Assembly (NCBI RefSeq): GCF_003384035.1
Contig: NZ_QQAK01000015.1
Coordinates: forward strand, 62,001-126,000
Direction: 5' to 3'
Length of the DNA: 64,000 bases
Source: Sporosarcina sp. BI001-red
GTDB taxonomy: Bacteria > Bacillota > Bacilli > Bacillales_A > Planococcaceae
Shown: positions 1-7,162 of the stretch, one piece after another
Layout: each line of letters starts with the position of its first letter
Position numbering within the stretch: position 1 is the first letter of the stretch
The notes under the pieces: generated by a model
What the model saw: the letters and a program-made list of their open reading frames with translations, nothing else
Databases searched by the model: none
What the model was told of the DNA's origin: nothing
Program-made: the position numbers and the translations under genes

Positions 1-88
1 TCACGTTTTAAGATCTTCCGCAGGTAACTTGAAGCTGGGAAGAAATTATATCTATATAATCTATACCCGGTTTGGTTTATTCCTAACA

Positions 89-109
89 TTTGTAGTATTG
101 AACTACAAA
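89..109. promoter_or_regulatory. Inverted repeat upstream of the DsbA-family gene
   Basis: TTTGTAGT and ACTACAAA form a perfect 8-bp inverted repeat with a 5-bp centre. A third half-site (ACTACAAAT) lies at about 165-173, just before the ribosome binding site of the next gene. It could be an operator for a redox-sensing MarR/DUF24-type regulator or a weak hairpin. No T-run follows, so it is not an evident terminator. The rest of bases 1-186 shows no gene. Confidence 0.3.
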
Positions 110-186
110 AGCGTACTAATTCGTTTCCAGATTATTGAGTGGTATAGTTGTCACAATGAACAGACTACAAATAGGGAGTGTATTAA

Positions 187-915
187 ATGAAAATTGAAAT
201 CTGGTCGGACTATGTATGTCCATTTTGCTACATCGGAAAACGTAAGTTGGAACTGGCGCTGGATGAAATCAAAGGGAAAGACCGCATAGACATCGAGTTT
301 AAAAGTTTCCAATTGGATCCGGACTCTCCGAAATATAATGGGCAAGATTTCTATGAAAGTATGGGAGCTAAGTTTGGCGGCGCTGAGAAAGCGAAACAGA
401 TGATGGGTTCGATTGTCGAACAAGCTAAAGAAGTTGGACTCGAATTCAATTTTGATACGATGAAACCGACAAATACGTTTGATGCACATCGAATGACGAA
501 GTTTGCGAAAGTGCATGGAAAAGACGCTGTATTAGCGGAGAAATTGCTCTATGCTAATTTCACACAATCTAAAGACGTAGGCAACGAAGTGATTCTTGTT
601 GAACTTGCGGTTGAAGCAGGTTTATCCAAAGAAGAAGCACTTGCTGTTGCCAGTAACCCGGAAGCTTATGCAGATGAAGTTCGGGCAGACATCGAAGAAG
701 CAAAACAGCTAGGTGTCACAGGCGTTCCATTCTTCGTGTTCAATCGGAAGTATGCAATCTCAGGTGCGCAGCCTCCAGAAGCATTTCTACAAGCAATGGA
801 GAAAATCCTGGAAGAAGAAAAGCCAGTATCCGCATTTCAAAACTTGTCACCAGACAATGGGGTAGATGCAACGTGTACAGATGGTAGTTGTGCGGTTCCT
901 GAAGAAAAAAAGTAA
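187..915 (+). CDS. DsbA family oxidoreductase, FrnE-like
   Basis: A 242-residue cytoplasmic thioredoxin-fold protein of the DsbA/FrnE branch (2-hydroxychromene-2-carboxylate isomerase/DsbA superfamily). The N-terminal strand is followed by the active-site CPFC at residues 11-14. The long helical insert is in the middle and the cis-proline loop (GVP, Pro181) is near the C-terminal half. A second cysteine pair, C-x4-C at residues 230-235, sits in the tail; the Deinococcus FrnE protein has the same CxxC plus CX4C arrangement, which suggests a thiol oxidoreductase or isomerase that also protects against oxidative damage. There is no signal peptide, so it acts inside the cell. The ATG is preceded by a GGGAG-type ribosome binding site. 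It stands alone, followed by a terminator. Substrate unknown. Confidence 0.93.
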   Translation: MKIEIWSDYVCPFCYIGKRKLELALDEIKGKDRIDIEFKSFQLDPDSPKYNGQDFYESMGAKFGGAEKAKQMMGSIVEQAKEVGLEFNFDTMKPTNTFDAHRMTKFAKVHGKDAVLAEKLLYANFTQSKDVGNEVILVELAVEAGLSKEEALAVASNPEAYADEVRADIEEAKQLGVTGVPFFVFNRKYAISGAQPPEAFLQAMEKILEEEKPVSAFQNLSPDNGVDATCTDGSCAVPEEKK

Positions 916-923
916 TTGATAGG

Positions 924-962
924 ATACCGTCACTTTTACTGTTGGATGGCGGTATATTTTTA
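924..962 (+). terminator. Terminator after the DsbA-family gene
   Basis: ATACCGTCA pairs with TGGCGGTAT (one G-U pair) across a 14-base loop, followed by a T-rich run. Confidence 0.7.
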
Positions 963-999
963 ATAAGGGGATGTAAAATGGGATGGGGGGAATATGTGT

Positions 1000-1635
1000 A
1001 TGAATATTGAACAGGGGCACCGTAGTGCAATTGGATTACATGAGTTACGGATAAAAGAACTTCGAAGTAAATTGTCGCTTTCAGAACAAATGGAACTTGA
1101 AGAACTCGTAACTGTTAAAAATGATGAGCTGCCCGGATTTGAACAGATGCAAGTTCACAGCGAAGTCATCCTCTACGCGATTCGAAATTACAAATGGGAG
1201 GATCGTACCCCGGAGCCTACATTTCTTCAAAAGTTAGTAAAAGCAAAACCTGCTCCAAAGTCCTATAAACTATCCTTTCCAGAATTACCGGATGCAGATG
1301 AAGAGGGCTTTATGTTTTCACTCATGCTGGATTTCCGTCAAGTCATAGAAAACGTCGGACTGGGCACGGAATGGCCTAAGATGTTGCCGGCAGAGTGGGA
1401 AGTGTATTATGGAGATCCGATGGATGATGGCGAGAAGCAATGGTTTGATACTCTTCCGGATCCATCCTGGTGTCTCGCGAAGCTGATAGAAGCAAAAGGA
1501 TTGGAAGAAAAAGTGGCACAGCACGGTGAACAGATGATTGAGATGCTCGCATGGATAAAAGAATACTGGGGAAACGGTTATCAAATTTACGCCGACTTGG
1601 CCGATGTTTTCGATTACTACGGGGAAGGCATCTAA
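1000..1635 (+). CDS. Hypothetical acidic cytoplasmic protein
   Basis: About 211 residues, acidic, no signal peptide and no membrane segment. The first 40 residues are helical and charged (repeated Glu/Leu/Lys), and the middle is rich in Trp, Asp and Pro. I do not recognise a family. Two ATG codons are possible (994 and 1000). The G-run at 985-990 is better spaced for the second, giving a start at MNIEQ. It is flanked upstream by a terminator and downstream by a 100-base gap, so it is probably its own transcript. It is clearly coding: one long frame with normal codon use. Confidence 0.75.
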   Translation: MNIEQGHRSAIGLHELRIKELRSKLSLSEQMELEELVTVKNDELPGFEQMQVHSEVILYAIRNYKWEDRTPEPTFLQKLVKAKPAPKSYKLSFPELPDADEEGFMFSLMLDFRQVIENVGLGTEWPKMLPAEWEVYYGDPMDDGEKQWFDTLPDPSWCLAKLIEAKGLEEKVAQHGEQMIEMLAWIKEYWGNGYQIYADLADVFDYYGEGI

Positions 1636-1735
1636 TCGTAGACGGCAAACCATTTAAGATAGAGTTCTAGAGAGCATTCGATGGTTCATTTATGCTATAG
1701 TGGGGCAGTAAATACAAAAGTTAGAAGGCGAATAA

Positions 1736-2131
1736 ATGATTGAAGTAAAAACTTCTGAAATAAGTGATGGAGAATTCAATAGAGGCGTATTTGCCACATG
1801 TGATATCGAAAAAGGTCAGTTGTTACATGCGGCACCGGTCATTTCTTATCCGAACGAGCAACACGAGCATATTGAGAAAACGATTCTCGGAGATTATGCT
1901 TTCGAATACGGAGTGAATCATTCTGCGATTCTTTTAGGATACGGTATGCTGTTCAACCATTCTTATGAGCCGAATGCTTGGTATGACATTAATTTCGATA
2001 ACCAGACGTTCGACTTCTTTGCCTATAAAGCAATTAAGGCTGGAGAAGAAATTTTCATTAACTACAATGGTGAAGTGGACGATCAGGAGCAGCTTTGGTT
2101 CAATAAGGACTATGCACCGACGGAAGATTAA
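1736..2131 (+). CDS. SET domain-containing protein
   Basis: A 131-residue protein that consists almost only of a SET domain. The family signature is visible: NHS at residues 74-76 (in a NHSxxPNAWY context) and GEEIFINYNGE at 103-113, the pseudoknot that binds S-adenosylmethionine and the target lysine channel. The N-terminal strand RGVFATCDIEKGQLL is also typical. Bacterial short SET proteins are presumed protein-lysine methyltransferases, but the substrate is not known. A probable -10 TATAGT lies at 1696-1701. Transcribed alone, with a terminator after it. Confidence 0.9.
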   Translation: MIEVKTSEISDGEFNRGVFATCDIEKGQLLHAAPVISYPNEQHEHIEKTILGDYAFEYGVNHSAILLGYGMLFNHSYEPNAWYDINFDNQTFDFFAYKAIKAGEEIFINYNGEVDDQEQLWFNKDYAPTED

Positions 2132-2152
2132 GCACTGAAAGAATTGACGCAT

Positions 2153-2190
2153 AAAAGCCATTTACATGTGACGTGTAGGTGGCTTTTTGT
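2153..2190 (+). terminator. Terminator after the SET gene
   Basis: AAAAGCCA pairs with TGGCTTTT, with an inner TACA/TGTA stem, followed by a T-run. Confidence 0.8.
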
Positions 2191-2356
2191 GTGTCTTCAA
2201 TTCGAAAAAAAGTTTCCTGGAGATTTCCATATAGTGTAGGATGTTCATAAAGATAATTGACTGAATTGGGTTACATTTCAAGTGACCTACCTATGTTGAC
2301 AATGAGAGATATTGAACAGGAATAGGTAATGAGGAATGATTCATCAGGAGGTTAAC

Positions 2357-3310
2357 ATGGAGACTGAAAAAATGTCAATGATCTGCAGAAACTATAATAT
2401 ACGACCCGAAGAAATAGAGAGTTTGCGTTCAGGTAAAAAAGTGCTGGCTAAAGTGAAATTGGATTCGAATTCTATCTACCTGTTGAAAGGGGAACGTGCG
2501 GAGCCATTCTATTGGGATGCTTGCTGTCAATTTGCTTCCCTTCTTCATGAAAACGATATGAATGTCTCAAGGTATTTGAAGGATAGAAATGGTTCGTATG
2601 TACAAGAAGTGGATGGATTGGTTTTCACTCTAGAACATGAGCTAGCTGGCCATGAACTAACCTGTATGACAGATGAGTTGTTCTATGAAATTGGTCGTTT
2701 GTTAGGCGTACAACATCAAATTTCGATGCAACTCAAATCTCCTTTCACTACAGTGACTTCCTGGAGTATGTTTGGCGGCAATGCGACTGAAAACCTTGGG
2801 GACTATGATGAAAACGAATTAAGTTTCTTAGATTTCAAAAATTATTACCAAGGTCATCCTCTATTCACCACTATCGAAACTCTTTACTTTGAGTATCGGA
2901 AAATCCTCCAAGAAGCTTGGACACAACTACCGCAAGGAGCTGTTCAAGGGGACTTTTGTTATTACAATATGGTGAGAGAAGAGAACGGAACCCTAGGGAT
3001 TTACGATTTTAATATAGCGGGGAATGAAGTGTTTTTGAATGAGTCCGTTGCAGTAGGAGTGTACCATGCGTGGCATGCGCCTTATACCGGAAACCTGACC
3101 GAACAAGAGCGGTTTAAATTTTTTATAGAATCATATACTGCTCAACGACCATTCACGGAGAGGGAACGCATGCTTATGGGGATCCTGAAATCAGTAATTC
3201 GGGCATTTCGCTATGATCGAGTGGAAGCTGGAGTATCTTTAGTCAATGTACAGATGCGAGAAGGGTTCTTGCAAGAAACGCTAACGATTTTGAAAGAAGT
3301 ATCGATCTAG
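2357..3310 (+). CDS. Phosphotransferase (APH/choline kinase fold) family protein
   Basis: About 317 residues with an aminoglycoside-phosphotransferase/protein-kinase-like fold. The catalytic loop is QGDFCYYN at residues 197-204, where the usual HGDxxxxN histidine is Gln but the catalytic Asp199 and Asn204 remain. The metal-binding motif reads YDFN at 216-219 instead of DFE/DFD. The N-terminal part holds the strand that would carry the ATP lysine. The start chosen is the ATG preceded by a perfect AGGAGG at 2346-2352, not the in-frame ATG 21 bases earlier. Homologues of this kind are annotated as aminoglycoside phosphotransferases or spore-coat-type kinases. The real substrate cannot be told, and the altered motifs may mean weak or different activity. 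Confidence 0.8.
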   Translation: METEKMSMICRNYNIRPEEIESLRSGKKVLAKVKLDSNSIYLLKGERAEPFYWDACCQFASLLHENDMNVSRYLKDRNGSYVQEVDGLVFTLEHELAGHELTCMTDELFYEIGRLLGVQHQISMQLKSPFTTVTSWSMFGGNATENLGDYDENELSFLDFKNYYQGHPLFTTIETLYFEYRKILQEAWTQLPQGAVQGDFCYYNMVREENGTLGIYDFNIAGNEVFLNESVAVGVYHAWHAPYTGNLTEQERFKFFIESYTAQRPFTERERMLMGILKSVIRAFRYDRVEAGVSLVNVQMREGFLQETLTILKEVSI

Positions 3311-3343
3311 CACGAGTTCTATAAATATACGAGGAGGTTGTTT

Positions 3344-3418
3344 ATGGAGAATGACTACTTGTGTGTCTTTTATACAGACCTATCTTCAGGCATTGAAGAA
3401 TATATACTTCAAATATAA
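3344..3418 (+). CDS. Possible 24-residue small protein
   Basis: ATG...TAA of 25 codons preceded by a strong GAGGAGG ribosome binding site six bases before the ATG. The product begins MENDYLCVF and ends EYILQI, is acidic and shows no known motif. It sits between the kinase-like gene and the membrane protein at 3452. It could be a real microprotein, a translated leader coupled to the downstream gene, or a decayed remnant. Confidence 0.45.
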   Translation: MENDYLCVFYTDLSSGIEEYILQI

Positions 3419-3451
3419 AGATGTGTTTAATAAAAGAAAGGGGATGAGGGC

Positions 3452-4018
3452 ATGCAACGACAAGTATCACGAAGATGGAGTATCCCCATACTGATCGTAC
3501 TCTTCACAGGAGCACTTGCAATTTGGTACTTTATTGAAAGCGAAGAGTCCTATGAGACTCCGCAGGAAGCAGTTTTGGCTGTGAATCCGGATTTGCTTCT
3601 TATTCCTGGTTACCAGTTGAATAAGGATTCTTTATTCTTCTTTATCAAAAAAACAGGAGCGTTGCTCGGGGCGATCTATGCGAGAGAGGGAGTCCTAGGC
3701 TGGAAGGCAGGGTTCCATACATGGGGATCGAGTGGTATCAACCAAGACCATACGCTCTTCGGTGGGTATCAGGGACAAGGTAATTTGAAATATGGCTTCA
3801 TTAAATTAAAAGACGGGCAAGTGTTACAAATGGATAACGAACGAGTCGTTACCTTGGATCTAAATATGATGGGTGAAGAAATTGTTGAACAATATGATGT
3901 GAATGGTCTGTACATTTGGTATGTGGAATTGGATGAAATGGATGATCAAATGAAGGTGTTACAGCTCATAGATGAAGAGACTGATGAAGTGCTAGACGAA
4001 ATAGATATAGAAGCATAA
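3452..4018 (+). CDS. Membrane-anchored hypothetical protein
   Basis: 188 residues. A basic N-terminus (RQVSRRW) is followed by one hydrophobic segment at about residues 10-29, then an acidic soluble domain that would lie outside the cell. The C-terminus is very acidic (repeated Asp/Glu). No cysteine follows the hydrophobic segment, so it is not a lipoprotein. The segment GSSGINQDHTLFGGYQGQGN looks like a small beta domain. No family recognised. The ATG follows AAAGGGGATGAGG. The next gene begins 37 bases on and may be in the same transcript. Confidence 0.75.
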   Translation: MQRQVSRRWSIPILIVLFTGALAIWYFIESEESYETPQEAVLAVNPDLLLIPGYQLNKDSLFFFIKKTGALLGAIYAREGVLGWKAGFHTWGSSGINQDHTLFGGYQGQGNLKYGFIKLKDGQVLQMDNERVVTLDLNMMGEEIVEQYDVNGLYIWYVELDEMDDQMKVLQLIDEETDEVLDEIDIEA

Positions 4019-4055
4019 GTTCTAACTGTTTTATAAAAGGAAGGAGAGTGCTGGT

Positions 4056-4544
4056 GTGGATGAAGCAAGTGTGAAATCAATAATTGGGATGGATTTGAAA
4101 AGTATTCTAGTTGAACAACTTCATGCCTATCAAAGTGGTGAAGGGTGGAAATATCTTTGCGGAAGTCCCGTACTACCCTTCCAATTTCAGGGGAGTTCAG
4201 AGCGGCCGGTGTATTGGATTCTATCTTGGACTGAAACAGCAGAAGGCGATGATCAATTGCTAATTGACGAGACACATGACGCTGACACACTCTCCCGATT
4301 CGAACGCGTTGAAGGATTTCGAGAGCCTGTAATCGTTAGTTCTTCGATTCATCTGGAAAGAGCACGTGTTCAACGTGTAATCGGGTATGGTTATAAAGAT
4401 GAAAAACAGGAATTTTTGACGTCAATCGTTGTGAAATTGGAAAATGTGTATGTGACGTTTATCAGTGGACCGGTTTTCACTGTTACCGTGACGAACACGT
4501 TTCCAGAAAACATGGATAGGGAACTGTTTAGGGTAGGGATGTAA
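4056..4544 (+). CDS. Hypothetical protein
   Basis: 162 residues starting at GTG with a GGAAGGAGAG ribosome binding site. Soluble, mixed alpha/beta, no signal peptide. The second half is rich in beta-prone Val/Thr. No motif recognised. It lies 37 bases after the membrane protein gene, so the two are probably co-transcribed. The 20-bp repeat array follows it. Confidence 0.7.
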   Translation: MDEASVKSIIGMDLKSILVEQLHAYQSGEGWKYLCGSPVLPFQFQGSSERPVYWILSWTETAEGDDQLLIDETHDADTLSRFERVEGFREPVIVSSSIHLERARVQRVIGYGYKDEKQEFLTSIVVKLENVYVTFISGPVFTVTVTNTFPENMDRELFRVGM

Positions 4545-4681
4545 AAGTAGTGGGGTATTTGTTAGAGCGCTGGAACCGGAACTGGGAATGTGTAAGGTGG
4601 TCATGCTTGGGGGATTTTCACATCGGACATAGGTAGCTGTTCCGCGTGCAACGGGGAAGAGTTAGTGGTGACAATCACGAG

Positions 4682-4930
4682 GTTATGAGCGGGAATTGAG
4701 ATTTATGAGCACAACCACGAAGTTATGAGCACAATCACGAGGTTATGAGCGGAAAATGGGATTTATGAGCATAATCAGATGGTTATGAGCGGGAATTGAG
4801 ATTTATGAGCACAATCACGAAGTTATGAGCGGGAATTGGGATTTATGAGCATAATCACAAGTTTATGAGCGGGAATCAGGATTTATGAGCACAAATCAGA
4901 GTTTATGAGCGGAAACAGGGATTTATGAGC
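4682..4930 (+). repeat. Tandem array of 13 TTATGAGC units, exact 20-bp period
   Basis: The motif [GT]TTATGAGC recurs at 4682, 4702, 4722 and every 20 bases to 4922, thirteen times without a single register slip. The ~11 bases between motifs vary and tend to alternate between a GGGAATTG-type and an ACAATCACGA-type spacer, giving a 40-bp super-unit. The array fills most of the gap between genes at 4544 and 5010. The reverse complement of the same motif forms the array at 57055-57284. Bases 4545-4681 before it show nothing recognisable. Confidence 0.95.
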
Positions 4931-5009
4931 AAAAAAGGGTTTCGAGCTGCGTGTAATAGCCAGGCGTCACCAAACAAATTCATTTGCGTCAAAGATAGGA
5001 GTCTTTTCA

Positions 5010-5360
5010 ATGAAGAAAATCGCATTATATGCTTTTTGTCTCTTTTTTGCAGCGGCGGGAGTTGGCCACTTCTTATTGGATTCATTTTTCATTATGGCCA
5101 TGCCCGAATGGGTGCCATTCCGTCCGGCGATTGTATACATTTCAGGGATCATGGAAATCTTGCTGGCACTCGGGTTATTTCTAAAGCAAACACGTGAACG
5201 AGCAGGTATGTTAATCGCCATCTTTTTAGTGCTTGTGTTCCCTGTCAACATTTATATGGCACTGACACCAGAGAATTTCGATTTGTCTCCAGCTGCATTA
5301 TGGGTTCGTCTGCCATTGCAAATTGTGCTAATTTGGTGGGTTCTGAAGGTTCGAAAATAA
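5010..5360 (+). CDS. DoxX-like membrane protein
   Basis: 116 residues with four predicted membrane helices (about 4-22, 40-60, 68-86 and 95-112), the layout of the DoxX/DoxX-like family. The conserved Gly of helix 1 (AGVGHF) and the loop MPEWVPF before helix 2 are typical. Members are integral membrane proteins linked in some species to thiol or oxidative stress; the role here is not known. The ATG is preceded by ATAGGAGTC. It is monocistronic, between the repeat array and a strong terminator. Confidence 0.85.
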   Translation: MKKIALYAFCLFFAAAGVGHFLLDSFFIMAMPEWVPFRPAIVYISGIMEILLALGLFLKQTRERAGMLIAIFLVLVFPVNIYMALTPENFDLSPAALWVRLPLQIVLIWWVLKVRK

Positions 5361-5380
5361 TTAACTAACATTTCACATCA

Positions 5381-5416
5381 AAACACTCAAAGGCCCTGCC
5401 AATTTGAGTGTTTTTT
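5381..5416 (+). terminator. Terminator after the DoxX-like gene
   Basis: AAACACTCAAA pairs perfectly with TTTGAGTGTTT around an 11-base loop and runs into six T. Confidence 0.9.
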
Positions 5417-5434
5417 GCATGTTATAAAATATGT

Positions 5435-5476
5435 ATGTTAAGAATACTATACATTATGTTAAGAATAGTGTACATT
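5435..5476 (+). promoter_or_regulatory. Two tandem 21-bp direct repeats, likely XRE operator
   Basis: Two adjacent copies of a 21-bp unit, each ATGTTAAGAATA followed by CTATACATT (5435-5455) or GTGTACATT (5456-5476), differ at two positions. They end 19 bases before the regulator start and occupy its promoter region, as expected for an autoregulatory operator. Confidence 0.55.
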
Positions 5477-5495
5477 GAAGTGGAGAGGTGTCGCA

Positions 5496-5711
5496 ATGTT
5501 AAAGAATCGATTAAAGGAGCTGCGGGCACGTTACAGCTTCACGCAAATAGAATTGGCAAAACAAGTTGGAGTTACTAGACAGACGATTGGATTTATCGAA
5601 AAAGGGGAGTTTTCACCATCAGTTACACTGTCACTGAAACTGGCAAAGGCGCTTGACTGTGATATTAATGAAATCTTTTGGTTGGAAGGGGAGATAGATA
5701 ATGAGGAATGA
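5496..5711 (+). CDS. Small XRE-family transcriptional regulator
   Basis: 71 residues that make up a single helix-turn-helix domain of the XRE/Cro type. The recognition region is FTQIELAKQVGVTRQTIGF followed by IEKGEFSPSVTLSLKLAKAL, then CDINEIFW, as in YozG/YgzD-type mini-regulators. The start chosen is the ATG after GGAGAGG; an in-frame ATG 21 bases upstream has no site. The stop overlaps the next gene by 11 bases, so regulator and membrane protein are translationally coupled. Two direct repeats in front suggest autoregulation. Confidence 0.88.
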   Translation: MLKNRLKELRARYSFTQIELAKQVGVTRQTIGFIEKGEFSPSVTLSLKLAKALDCDINEIFWLEGEIDNEE

Positions 5712-6198
5712 TATGCGATTGACGTATCCGCTTTGGCAAATGGCTGGGATTTTAATTATTTTGGGATTCGTTCTATTAGTCGGATATGCTGGAACAGTGA
5801 AGACATTTCCACAAGGTGGATTCGAATTTGAGATTAGCCTTAGTAGTTATTCAAGTATCTTCATACTTGTGATGTTAGCAGCCGTCTTTCTTTACCTGAT
5901 TCTATTTGTTTTTAACATCGCGAAACATAATAAGAGAATGCCAAAACACAAAATAACGATGAACACGTTTAAGCCGCAAGAGTATTTAGAAGATGACGAG
6001 CTCTTTCAAGACCTAACAAAACAAGCGACGAAAAAAGTGTACACGTATTTTGCCTGGGCGTTACCAATTATGGCAGCTGTCTATATGTTGTTACCGATTA
6101 GTAAAACATGGATGATTGCAGGGATTTTACTTCTTGCAGCAGGCCAGTATTGGATTTTCTATTGGACTATCAAGAAATTCATGTCATCAGTGGATTGA
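5701..6198 (+). CDS. Membrane protein partnered with the XRE regulator
   Basis: 165 residues with four predicted membrane helices (about 11-30, 49-70, 115-132 and 136-156) and a cytoplasmic loop between the second and third pairs. Arrangement and length resemble DUF3169-type proteins that sit behind small XRE regulators in Bacilli. The gene starts inside the end of the regulator gene. Function unknown; it may sense or control the regulator, which is inference from the pairing. Confidence 0.75.
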   Translation: MRNDMRLTYPLWQMAGILIILGFVLLVGYAGTVKTFPQGGFEFEISLSSYSSIFILVMLAAVFLYLILFVFNIAKHNKRMPKHKITMNTFKPQEYLEDDELFQDLTKQATKKVYTYFAWALPIMAAVYMLLPISKTWMIAGILLLAAGQYWIFYWTIKKFMSSVD

Positions 6199-6209
6199 AA
6201 GTAATGATG

Positions 6210-6248
6210 AAAAACGAGTATTCCTTTTTTGGGGATACTCGTTTTTTT
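6210..6248. terminator. Terminator between convergent genes
   Basis: AAAACGAGTAT pairs with ATACTCGTTTT with a T-rich loop and a T-run on the plus strand. The A-run on the other side may also serve the minus-strand gene ending at 6255. Confidence 0.85.
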
Positions 6249-6254
6249 GATCAA

Positions 6255-6896
6255 TTAAAATTCTTTTTTCCACAATGGTGCAAACCATTTCACACCACGT
6301 CGGTTGACAGGCAGTATTTTCATGTCCGCCACTAAATGGCTAATGTAACCAGCCAATCCGGCAACCATCATCCCTTCGATTGGCCATTCTACCTGCAAGT
6401 ACTTCAAAATCAATGCATAAAATGCGACGCCTAGCAGTGAATGGGTGTAGGAACGATGGGGCAGAAAGGACGCGAATACGATGTAACTTCCTGCGAGCAG
6501 GATTCCGATGGATTCATCCAATACGAAGCCAAGCAACAGGACAAGGATACCCGTAATCGTGAGCATTCGCCGTTGTGTGATGAGACGGGACACGATCAGA
6601 AGGGCGAGACCAATCGCACCGTATATGTATATGTCTTGACCCATTCCCTCTCTCATCACTTGGTAAATGAGCGTAAGTAAAATCACGATGCCTGCAGTTT
6701 CCATCAATACTTTACTTACTTTTTTCGATAAAGTAATGGAGTTACTGGCAAGCCCATTTGTGTCTAAATCAGGTGCGACTCCAGATATCCCACCGATGCC
6801 TGCGCAAATTAAAAGTGTTGTTAGGTCTGGTTGTGTACTGTATCCGGCGATTGCGCCAACCGCAATCCCGATACTTAAGTGTGAACTGCCTTTCAT
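6255..6896 (-). CDS. YdjM/YfhP-type inner-membrane metal-dependent hydrolase (DUF457)
   Basis: 213 residues with several membrane helices. The family's metal-ligand motifs are visible in order: the N-terminal HLSIG with its His at residue 6, the PDLDTNG loop near residue 42, SFLPHRSYTHSLLG near 145 and ISHLVADM near 192. These His/Asp residues define the LexA-binding, inner-membrane-bound hydrolase family (YdjM in E. coli, YfhP in B. subtilis). The substrate is not established. The start is the ATG after AAAGAGGG on the minus strand. It is convergent with the preceding membrane protein and divergent from the MFS gene. Confidence 0.88.
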   Translation of the reverse strand: MKGSSHLSIGIAVGAIAGYSTQPDLTTLLICAGIGGISGVAPDLDTNGLASNSITLSKKVSKVLMETAGIVILLTLIYQVMREGMGQDIYIYGAIGLALLIVSRLITQRRMLTITGILVLLLGFVLDESIGILLAGSYIVFASFLPHRSYTHSLLGVAFYALILKYLQVEWPIEGMMVAGLAGYISHLVADMKILPVNRRGVKWFAPLWKKEF

Positions 6897-7162
6897 CTGA
6901 AACCCTCTTTAGCTGTTAGTTTGATACTTCATGAAAATAGTAGAACGTATATTCTGTGAAGATACTTTTCTAGTATAAACGATTATTAAAAAGAATCCAG
7001 GAGGAATTACTGAAACTTATAGGTATAGGGTAATCTGGGGTAACTTGATGGATCTTCATTTCCAAAGAGTAAGCACCATTTTTATCGAATAGGATAATTA
7101 GGTCTATACTTTAAAGAGAAGTTGCAAGGCGAATGGTACGTTAGGAGTTGAGGAAATACGAA

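Noticed and set aside
4682..4930. CRISPR-like regular repeat
   Set aside because: The period is only 20 bp, the conserved unit is 8-9 bp, and the filler is itself repetitive. There are no unique spacers and no cas genes.
4925..5197. 90-codon frame starting in the last repeat unit
   Set aside because: It begins at the repeat's own ATG without a ribosome binding site and overlaps the DoxX-like gene in another frame.
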